This document shows, piece after piece, positions 1-5,192 of a DNA stretch of 5,192 nucleotides. The translations under genes were made by a program, and so were the position numbers. The notes under the pieces are model-generated. The model searched no databases, was not told where the DNA came from, and worked only from the letters and a program-made list of their open reading frames with translations. The stretch is from Pseudomonadota bacterium (GTDB lineage Bacteria; Pseudomonadota; Gammaproteobacteria; Xanthomonadales; Xanthomonadaceae), in the NCBI GenBank assembly GCA_023423855.1, contig JAFAEU010000095.1, forward strand, positions 1 through 5,192, in the 5' to 3' direction. Positions within the stretch are counted from its first letter, which is position 1; every line of letters begins with the position of its first letter.

Positions 1-682
1 CGACGTGCTGCTGGGCGCCGTGCAGGGCATCGCCGACCTGATCGTGCGCCCGGGCCTGATCAACGTCGACTTCGCCGACGTGCGCACCGTCATGTCCGAG
101 ATGGGCCTGGCGATGATGGGCACCGGCCACGCCCGCGGCGACGACCGCGCGCAGGCCGCGGCGGAAGCCGCGATCCAGAACCCGCTGCTCGATGACGTCA
201 ACCTCGCCGGCGCCAACGGCATCCTGGTCAACATCACCGCCGGCCCGGACTTCACCATGTCCGAGTTCGACGAAGTCGGCCGCACGGTCGAGAACTTCGC
301 CAGCGAGGACGCGACCATCGTCATCGGCACCGTGCTCGACCCGGACATGCAGGACGACGTGCGCGTGACCGTGGTCGCCACCGGCCTCAACCGGGCCGCG
401 GCGCGCGGCACCACCCGGGGCAGCGACAGCGGCCAGTTCGAGTCGGCGCGTCGCCCGCACGTGCAGCTGATCAACACCGGCAAGCGCGACGGCACCACCG
501 GTATGCTGATCGACGACGTCACCGAGCCGTACAACCCGGGCAGCAACATCGCCGCGGGCCTGCGCGGCCGGACTGCCGGCGCCGAATCGACCATCGCCGC
601 ATCGACGCCGGAAGTCGCCGACTTCGGCAAGGACGCCAGCTACCTCGACATCCCCGCGTTCCTGCGCCGCCAGGCCGACTGA
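1..682 (+). CDS. ftsZ: Cell division protein FtsZ, C-terminal part (5' truncated by window edge)
   Basis: FtsZ is the tubulin-like GTPase that polymerises at midcell into the Z ring and recruits the divisome. The visible 226 residues begin at about E. coli residue 187 (from memory of that sequence). The T7 synergy loop NVDFADV is at visible residues 21-27 and includes the two aspartates that act on GTP in the neighbouring subunit. The second core domain follows, with conserved blocks such as [10 protein letters not shown] and [10 protein letters not shown], then VTVVATGL. A polar linker of roughly 80 residues leads to the conserved C-terminal peptide [13 protein letters not shown] (641-679), which binds FtsA and ZipA. 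The TGA is at 680-682. The reading frame is intact; translation starts outside the window, and frame codons begin at base 2. As the usual last dcw gene before lpxC it fixes the locus identity. Identification is essentially certain. Confidence 0.98.
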   Translation, partial: DVLLGAVQGIADLIVRPGLINVDFADVRTVMSEMGLAMMGTGHARGDDRAQAAAEAAIQNPLLDDVNLAGANGILVNITAGPDFTMSEFDEVGRTVENFASEDATIVIGTVLDPDMQDDVRVTVVATGLNRAAARGTTRGSDSGQFESARRPHVQLINTGKRDGTTGMLIDDVTEPYNPGSNIAAGLRGRTAGAESTIAASTPEVADFGKDASYLDIPAFLRRQAD

Positions 683-698
683 GGTCCCTCCGGACGTT

Positions 699-819
699 CC
701 TTCCCCCGCGTTGCGGGGGAAGGTGCCGAAGGCGGATGGGGGCGCGCCGAAGGCGCGAAAAACGCCCCCTCCCAACCTCCCACCCGTGAAGGGCGCAGCC
801 CCGCAAGCGGGGGGAGGGG
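699..819. repeat. Extragenic palindromic repeat, copy A (after ftsZ)
   Basis: This element of about 120 bp lies wholly between ftsZ and lpxC. It opens with a perfect 11-bp hairpin (arms 699-709 and 713-723, loop GTT) made of a CCTTCCCCCGC arm and its complement. Inside is a 6-bp hairpin with a GAA loop (743-757). A GGGGGCG block at 738-744 faces a CGCCCCC block at 763-769. It closes with a small C-rich/G-rich hairpin (799-812) and a G-rich tail. The same architecture recurs after the M23 gene at 3717-3853, so this is a dispersed family and not chance. It resembles the GC-rich extragenic repeats common in Lysobacteraceae genomes (family knowledge, not searched). No ORF in it looks real. Confidence 0.7.
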
Positions 820-846
820 AAAAAAAGAAGTCCATGTCCGATTCCA

Positions 847-879
847 CCACCGGGGCCAGTGCCGGCCCCGGTGGCTTTT
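847..879 (+). terminator. Rho-independent terminator between ftsZ and lpxC
   Basis: A perfect 11-bp stem (847-857 CCACCGGGGCC with 864-874) encloses a 6-nt loop AGTGCC and is followed by CTTTT. The stem is very stable and the T-run short. It probably ends transcripts coming through ftsZ and the upstream dcw genes, separating them from lpxC. Read-through of a fraction of transcripts remains possible because the U-tract is only four. Confidence 0.7.
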
Positions 880-904
880 CGGAACAAACCATCGCGCTTC
901 CCGC

Positions 905-935
905 TTTCGTTCAGTTCAGCGCGCAGGGTGATAAT
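905..935 (+). promoter_or_regulatory. Possible lpxC promoter
   Basis: GATAAT at 930-935 matches five of six bases of the sigma-70 -10 consensus and lies just after the terminator at 847-879, where lpxC would need its own promoter. No good -35 is seen: TTTCGT (905-910, spacer 19) and TTCAGT (910-915, spacer 14) are both poor. Initiation would fall near 942, giving a leader of about 48 nt that contains a small CCCGA/TCGGG hairpin (948-959). The call rests mainly on the -10 and on context. Confidence 0.35.
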
Positions 936-989
936 CTGCGCCGTTGCCCCGATTTCGGGACCATTCCGGACTCCCCAGGCCGCCCCCAG

Positions 990-1898
990 ATGCCGCAGCA
1001 ACGCACCATCAAGAACGTGATCCGCGCCACCGGCGTGGGCCTGCACAGCGGCGAGAAGGTGTTCCTGACCCTGCGCCCGGCCGCCCCCGACACCGGCATC
1101 GTGTTCCGCCGCGTCGACCTCGACCCCGCGGTCGAGATCCCCGCGTCCGGCGAACTGGTGTCCGAAACCACGCTCTGCACCGGCCTGTCCTGCGACGGCG
1201 CCAAGGTGCAGACGGTCGAACACCTGATGTCGGCGCTGGCTGGCCTGGGCATCGACAACCTCTTCGTGGAGCTGTCCGCGGCCGAAGTGCCGATCATGGA
1301 CGGCTCGTCGGGCCCGTTCGTGTTCCTGCTGCAGTCGGCCGGCATCGTCGAACAGGACGCGCCCAAGCGCTTCATCCGGGTCAAGCGCCCGGTCGAGGTG
1401 CGCGAGGGCGACAAGATCGCGCGCTTCGAGCCCCACGACGGCTTCCGCCTCGGTTTCACGGTCGATTTCGACCATCCGGCCATTCCCAAGTCGCAGTCGC
1501 GGGCCGAGATCGAGTTCTCCACCGAGAACTACATCCGCGAGGTCAGCCGCGCCCGCACCTTCGGCTTCATGCGCGACCTCGAATACATGCGCGAGCGCAA
1601 CCTCGGCCTCGGCGGCTCGATGGACAACGCGATCGTGCTCGACGAATTCCGCGTGCTCAACGACGACGGCCTGCGCTATGCCGACGAGTTCGTGCGCCAC
1701 AAGATCCTCGACGCGGTCGGCGACCTGTACCTGGCCGGCCATGCCATCCTCGGCGCGTTCGAGGGCTACAAGTCCGGCCACGCCCTGAACAACAAGCTCG
1801 TGCGCGCGCTGCTGGCCGACCGCGCCGCCTGGGAAGAAGTCTCCTACCCCGAGGCCGCCACCCCGCCGGTCGCCTACGGCCAGCCGCTGACTGCCTGA
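990..1898 (+). CDS. lpxC: UDP-3-O-acyl-N-acetylglucosamine deacetylase LpxC
   Basis: LpxC is the cytoplasmic zinc enzyme that removes the N-acetyl group from UDP-3-O-acyl-GlcNAc, the committed step of lipid A synthesis. The 302-residue length is normal for the family. The start at 990 gives [24 protein letters not shown], which aligns with the E. coli N-terminus; the open frame further upstream runs through repeat and terminator DNA and is not protein-like. Zinc ligands are visible as H78 (in TVEHL), H237 and D241 (HKILDAVGD), and the catalytic pair as E77 and H264 (SGHALNN). [18 protein letters not shown] and [10 protein letters not shown] are classic LpxC blocks. There is no clear Shine-Dalgarno sequence. 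The C-terminus (AYGQPLTA) differs from the LAVLA-type tail that marks E. coli LpxC for FtsH, so post-translational control may differ (inference). It lies between ftsZ and the converging dciA gene. Confidence 0.98.
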   Translation: MPQQRTIKNVIRATGVGLHSGEKVFLTLRPAAPDTGIVFRRVDLDPAVEIPASGELVSETTLCTGLSCDGAKVQTVEHLMSALAGLGIDNLFVELSAAEVPIMDGSSGPFVFLLQSAGIVEQDAPKRFIRVKRPVEVREGDKIARFEPHDGFRLGFTVDFDHPAIPKSQSRAEIEFSTENYIREVSRARTFGFMRDLEYMRERNLGLGGSMDNAIVLDEFRVLNDDGLRYADEFVRHKILDAVGDLYLAGHAILGAFEGYKSGHALNNKLVRALLADRAAWEEVSYPEAATPPVAYGQPLTA

Positions 1899-1956
1899 GC
1901 GCCCCCAGGGGCGCCCCAAGGGGGCCACCCGGCCGCCCGCCAAAGCCCAAAGACGC

Positions 1957-2039
1957 CGTCCTCCCCGCGAAGGCGGGGATCCAGTGTCTTGGCTTTCAAA
2001 TCCTGAAGACGCGGGATCCCCGCCTTCGCGGGGAGGACG
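1957..2039. repeat. Large inverted repeat (83 bp), extragenic palindrome
   Basis: Two 34-nt arms (1957-1990 and 2006-2039) are reverse complements at 32 of 34 positions, including the outer 26 without a mismatch; the loop is 15 nt (1991-2005). The core CCCCGCGAAGGCGGGGATCC is itself partly palindromic, so each arm can also fold alone. From memory this is the widespread extragenic element of Xanthomonadaceae and other proteobacteria whose ends read GTCATCCCCGCGAAGGCGGGGATCC; here the ends read CGTCCTCCCC. It sits 58 bp after lpxC and facing the 3' end of dciA, where it may act as a bidirectional transcription barrier or mRNA-stabilising hairpin. There is no T-tract. Two small hairpins made of the GCGCCC-type sequence just after the lpxC stop (1899-1930) precede it. 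Confidence 0.85.
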
Positions 2040-2080
2040 ATTGGTGCGCGGGGAGGACGATCGACGCGCGGGATGACGAT
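2027..2080. repeat. Three-unit tandem repeat, 20-bp period, extending the inverted repeat
   Basis: The outer end of the inverted repeat is followed by two further copies of its terminal motif: CGCGGGGAGGACGAT at 2027-2041, again at 2047-2061 (identical), and CGCGGGATGACGAT at 2067-2080 (one base shorter, one substitution). Unit starts are exactly 20 bp apart. The third copy carries the GGGATGACG ending, which is the form I recall as typical of the family. This looks like slippage or stepwise duplication at the repeat end. Confidence 0.75.
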
Positions 2081-2290
2081 CGGGGGCATCCTGCCCCTAC
2101 GCTTGCAGCTGCAACCAATCTTGACCCGGTTCACGCTTCACGCCCCGAAGGCACAAAAATAACGTTTTTTTAACGAAAAATGAGCCTTTGGTAAGCGCTT
2201 CGTTAACGCCCGGTGCATCCGTGGCCGCTAGCATGCCCTGTCCGCGTGGGCCGGCAGGACGCCGGGAACCGCCTGCCGGATGCCGGTTGC
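2081..2290. other. Gene-free convergent spacer with AT-rich patch
   Basis: This is the remainder of the gap between the 3' ends of lpxC (+) and dciA (-); I see no credible gene. It holds a short hairpin GGGGCA/TGCCCC (2083-2097), a perfect 12-bp palindrome TTGCAGCTGCAA (2103-2114), and an AT-rich patch (about 2153-2208) that stands out from the GC-rich surroundings. The patch has a near-palindrome centred on AACGTT (2156-2171, one mismatch), a T7 run (2165-2171) and TAACG at 2160, 2171 and 2204, the last inside palindrome CGTTAACG (2201-2208). Because both flanking genes point inward, no promoter is required here. The T/A runs could serve as weak termination signals, but no strong stem precedes them on either strand. 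Confidence 0.5.
2251..2279 (-). other. Hairpin just downstream of dciA
   Basis: CCGGCAGG (2251-2258) and CCTGCCGG (2272-2279) form a perfect 8-bp stem with a 13-nt loop, starting 11 bp past the dciA stop on the minus strand. There is no T-run after it on the minus strand, so it is a candidate 3'-end stabilising or Rho-linked hairpin and not a standard intrinsic terminator. Confidence 0.4.
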
Positions 2291-2788
2291 TCAGCGTTCG
2301 CCTTCGGCCTTCCCGCCCGGTGCGGGGTCCGACAGGGCGGCCAGGGCCGCGCGGAAGGCATCTTCCGCCGCCGTCGACCGGCCAGCGCCCGCAGCGGGCG
2401 CCGGTGCCCGCGCAGGGGTCTGCACGGGAGGCCGCAGCGGTTGCGAGGTCGTCTTGATGGCGAGTTCGCGGACTTCCAGCCCGAGGGACCGGGCAGCGTC
2501 GAGCAGTTCGCTGGCGGCCAGGCGCAACCTGGCATGCCAGATGGGGGAATCGACGAGGAAGACGAGCCTGCCATCGGCAACATTGGCCAGCCGCGCATGC
2601 TCGGCCAGCTGCGGGGGCAGGAGAGGACGCAATTGCCGGTCCAGCGCGTCGAGCCCGAGGGCATGGCGCACCGGATCGCGGGCGGTACCGGAAAGCAGTG
2701 CATCGAGCGCCGATTGCATGGTCGCGGACCGTTCCGCACCGGCCGGCACCTTTGGCGAACTGGACCGCCGTGGCAGGGAATCAGACAT
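2291..2788 (-). CDS. dciA: DUF721 family protein, DciA-like replicative helicase loader
   Basis: The 165-residue product belongs to DUF721 (PF05258), whose characterised members (DciA) help load the DnaB replicative helicase in bacteria without DnaC. The family domain covers about residues 25-113: QSALDALL, a helical stretch LDRQLRPLLPPQLAEHARLANV, then DGRLVFLVDSPIWHARLRLAASELLDAAR (73-100), the KH-like core with W84. The tail (115-165) is rich in Pro and Ala, fits the disordered C-terminus known for DciA, and ends in a short amphipathic helix-like segment EDAFRAALAAL. There is no signal peptide or membrane segment, so it is cytoplasmic. I chose the MSDS start at 2788; an in-frame ATG at 2797 would add three residues and overlap the M23 start codon. 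Neither has a good Shine-Dalgarno. It diverges from the M23 gene, so its promoter must lie inside that gene's 5' end. Family call firm; helicase-loading role inferred. Confidence 0.88.
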   Translation of the reverse strand: MSDSLPRRSSSPKVPAGAERSATMQSALDALLSGTARDPVRHALGLDALDRQLRPLLPPQLAEHARLANVADGRLVFLVDSPIWHARLRLAASELLDAARSLGLEVRELAIKTTSQPLRPPVQTPARAPAPAAGAGRSTAAEDAFRAALAALSDPAPGGKAEGER

Positions 2789-2795
2789 CACAATC

Positions 2796-3704
2796 ATGAC
2801 TTTACACAGTATCCACGTGCAGGCGTTGTCGACGCTCCACTCGCTCGGCCAGCGCCTGCAGGGCCGGCTGCTCGGCAAGCCCGTGTCCGCGGCCATCGTG
2901 CTCATGGGAGCCGGCATCATCCTGGGCGGCGCGCTGAACGCCGGCGGCATCTCGCAGCTGCAGCAGCAGGTCGCCAGCCAGGAGCAGGCGCTCGACTCCA
3001 CCCGTCGCGAGGCGCAGCGCGAGGTCAACGCGCTGGCCGCGCGCCTGGGCGAGCTGCAGGCGCAGGCCAACCGCCTCAACGCGCTCGGCGACCGCCTGAC
3101 CCGGATCGCCAAGCTCGGCGACGGCGAGTTCGATTTCGACAAACCCGTGGGCGTCGGTGGCGCCGAACCCAGCCAGGACATGCCCGCGCGGCAACTGGTC
3201 GATGGCCTCGACGGCGTCGACGCGCAGTTCGGCAGCGCCGGCCGCCAGCTGTCGGTGCTCGAGGCGCTGCTGTTCGACCAGGAGCTGGAGCGCAACGCCA
3301 TGCCCTCGCGCTCGCCGGTCGCCAACGGCTACATCACCTCCGGCTACGGCGGCCGCGCCGATCCCTTCGGCGGCGGCAGCCAGTTCCACAAGGGCATCGA
3401 TTTCGACGCCAGGACCGGCGATCCGGTCATGACCGTCGCCGACGGCGTGGTCAGCTACTCCGGCGTGCGCAGCGGCTACGGCTACGTGGTCGAGGTCGAC
3501 CACGGCAACGGCTTCGTGACCCGCTACGCGCACAACTCGCGCAACACCGTGAAGGTCGGCGACCTGGTGCGCGTGGGGCAGGAGATCGCCAAGGCCGGCT
3601 CGACCGGCCGCTCCACCGGCGCGCACGTGCACCTGGAAGTCTGGGAGAACGGGCGCGTCCACAACCCGCGCAAGTTCCTCGGCGAGATCGGCAAGCGCAT
3701 GTAG
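2796..3704 (+). CDS. Membrane-anchored M23 family peptidoglycan metallopeptidase
   Basis: This is a 302-residue M23 (LytM/lysostaphin-type) zinc peptidase, expected to cleave peptidoglycan cross-link peptides in the periplasm. A short cytoplasmic N-terminus is followed by one hydrophobic helix (about 30-50, VSAAIVLMGAGIILGGALNA). A coiled-coil stretch comes next (about 52-105, SQLQQQVASQEQALDS onward), then a linker and the catalytic domain (about 175-295). All catalytic features are present: zinc ligands H198 and D202 (HKGID), H279 in the HxH motif H277-V-H279, and H246 (RYAH). It is therefore probably active, not a degenerate LytM activator such as EnvC or NlpD. ATG 2796 starts just before the membrane segment; upstream frame is antisense to dciA. 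No clear Shine-Dalgarno is visible. From memory, Pseudomonas has the same ftsZ-lpxC-DUF721-M23-secA order. Exact substrate bond is unknown. Confidence 0.92.
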   Translation: MTLHSIHVQALSTLHSLGQRLQGRLLGKPVSAAIVLMGAGIILGGALNAGGISQLQQQVASQEQALDSTRREAQREVNALAARLGELQAQANRLNALGDRLTRIAKLGDGEFDFDKPVGVGGAEPSQDMPARQLVDGLDGVDAQFGSAGRQLSVLEALLFDQELERNAMPSRSPVANGYITSGYGGRADPFGGGSQFHKGIDFDARTGDPVMTVADGVVSYSGVRSGYGYVVEVDHGNGFVTRYAHNSRNTVKVGDLVRVGQEIAKAGSTGRSTGAHVHLEVWENGRVHNPRKFLGEIGKRM

Positions 3705-3716
3705 GAGCGCGCCGCT

Positions 3717-3853
3717 CCCTCCCCCGCGAAGCGGGGGAGGGTTGGGGTGGGGGTAAGTCCGCCAGCCTTGATGCATCGGTGCTCCAGACGCACCCCCCTC
3801 CCAGCCTCCCCCCGCTGCGCGGGGGAGGAGCGAAAAGCGGCGCGGGGGAGGGG
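3717..3853. repeat. Extragenic palindromic repeat, copy B (after the M23 gene)
   Basis: It begins 12 bp after the M23 stop with a perfect 11-bp hairpin (arms 3717-3727 and 3731-3741, loop GAA) almost identical to the opening hairpin of the copy at 699. The G-rich block GGTTGGGGTGGGGGT (3740-3754) is complementary at 12 of 15 positions to the C-rich block at 3792-3806. A closing hairpin CCTCCCCC/GGGGGAGG follows (3805-3828). The 12-mer GCGCGGGGGAGG then recurs at 3840, 23 bp after its copy at 3817, so the right end is partly duplicated. The whole can fold as one long hairpin. It may attenuate or stabilise M23 mRNA. No gene seen within it. Confidence 0.75.
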
Positions 3854-3913
3854 CATAAAACGGGAGCAGGGCACATCCCGAACCCTTGCAAACGCCTCCG
3901 GGCGCCACCACGG

Positions 3914-3919
3914 TACAAT
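3914..3919 (+). promoter_or_regulatory. Candidate -10 element of a secA promoter
   Basis: TACAAT matches five of six consensus bases and lies about 100 bp before secA. A -35-like TTGCAA is at 3886-3891, but the 22-bp spacer is too long for ordinary sigma-70 use, and the hexamer at normal spacing (3891-3896, AACGCC) is poor. Transcription would start near 3926, only a few bases before the terminator hairpin at 3934. No better promoter is visible between that terminator and secA. Confidence 0.4.
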
Positions 3920-4013
3920 GCGCGTTGCCATCGAAAAGGGCGCCACTGCGCCCTTTTTTCATTGCCGGCGCGCCCATCCGGCGCCGCCTGGCCCCCGTCA
4001 CAGCTTCCGGTAA
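3918..4013 (+). CDS. Small ORF in the secA leader (31 codons), possible leader peptide
   Basis: ATG at 3918 opens a frame for a 31-residue basic, proline-rich peptide beginning [16 protein letters not shown] and containing [12 protein letters not shown] near its end; TAA is at 4011-4013, four bases before the secA ATG. The spacing suits translational coupling, and secA lacks a clear Shine-Dalgarno of its own. The frame runs through the terminator hairpin. A PPG tripeptide is a known EF-P-dependent ribosome pause motif. Against it: no Shine-Dalgarno, no signal peptide such as SecM needs, no RAGP or RAPP arrest motif, and its ATG overlaps the candidate -10, so that promoter would not transcribe the start codon. 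It could be coincidental in GC-rich DNA. Confidence 0.2.
   Translation: MRVAIEKGATAPFFHCRRAHPAPPGPRHSFR
3934..3959 (+). terminator. Rho-independent terminator in the secA leader
   Basis: A perfect 10-bp stem, AAAAGGGCGC (3934-3943) with GCGCCCTTTT (3948-3957), closes on loop CACT and ends in an uninterrupted T6 (3954-3959). This is the best intrinsic terminator in the window. It would end M23 transcripts, and it also lies in any transcript started at the -10 at 3914, 58 bp before the secA start codon. That raises the possibility of attenuation. The A-run before the stem would let it act partly on the minus strand too. Confidence 0.8.
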
Positions 4014-4017
4014 ACCC

Positions 4018-5192
<1,175 letters not shown>

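Noticed and set aside
711..989. Upstream in-frame extension of lpxC
   Set aside because: The extension translates repeat, terminator and promoter DNA, and LpxC homologues begin at the MPQQRTIKN position; length from 990 matches the family.
519..1943. Long minus-strand open frame (474 codons) opposite ftsZ end and lpxC
   Set aside because: It is antisense to two certain genes, crosses repeats and a terminator, and has low-complexity Arg/Gly/Ala/Val composition typical of GC-rich shadow frames.
2027..2080. CRISPR-like array
   Set aside because: Three units with 5-bp spacers and a clear origin from the adjacent palindrome end; no cas genes and no proper spacer lengths.
2119..2160. Promoter with -35 TTGACC at 2121
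   Set aside because: No -10 at usable spacing (the nearest A/T hexamer is 28 bp away) and no plus-strand gene follows.
2280..2795. Upstream in-frame extension of the M23 gene
   Set aside because: It is antisense to the DUF721 gene and not protein-like; ATG 2796 sits at the natural start before the membrane segment.
3747..3917. Longer version (88 codons) of the secA leader ORF
   Set aside because: Its first 57 codons run through the palindromic repeat and show no signal peptide or domain. Only the last 31 codons are kept as a speculative leader ORF.

Overview
The window is a high-GC (roughly two thirds G+C by eye) bacterial chromosome segment with G/C at nearly every third codon position. 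It carries the end of the division and cell-wall (dcw) cluster and the start of secA. Protein sequences (FtsZ, LpxC and SecA close to gammaproteobacterial forms), the order ftsZ - lpxC - DUF721 - M23 peptidase - secA, and families of GC-rich extragenic palindromes all point to Gammaproteobacteria, most likely Lysobacteraceae/Xanthomonadaceae (Lysobacter, Luteimonas or a relative). The genus is an inference; no search was run.

Layout: (1) 1-682, 3' half of ftsZ on +. (2) 683-989, a 307-bp gap with a palindromic extragenic repeat, a strong intrinsic terminator and a possible lpxC promoter. (3) 990-1898, complete lpxC on +. (4) 1899-2290, a 392-bp gap between two converging 3' ends. It holds a large near-perfect inverted repeat, a three-unit 20-bp tandem repeat and an unusually AT-rich patch. 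(5) 2291-2788, a DUF721/DciA-like gene on -. (6) 2796-3704, a membrane-anchored M23 peptidoglycan endopeptidase on +, diverging from dciA with only 7 bp between start codons. (7) 3705-4017, a second copy of the extragenic repeat, then a promoter-like -10, an intrinsic terminator and a 31-codon ORF ending 4 nt before secA. (8) 4018-5192, the N-terminal 391 codons of secA, cut by the window edge.

The genes are core functions: FtsZ ring (division), LpxC (committed step of lipid A synthesis), DciA-type loader (replicative helicase), M23 endopeptidase (wall remodelling) and SecA (protein export). They are envelope growth and replication genes, not one pathway. In E. coli lpxC is followed by secM-secA; here no secM is visible and dciA plus the M23 gene occupy that place.

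I see no new multigene system, mobile element with a transposase, CRISPR array or RNA gene. The points most worth a second look are the secA leader (promoter-like element, immediate terminator and uORF, possibly attenuation or an arrest-peptide analogue of secM), the nearly touching divergent starts of dciA and the M23 gene, and the dense repeats in the gaps.
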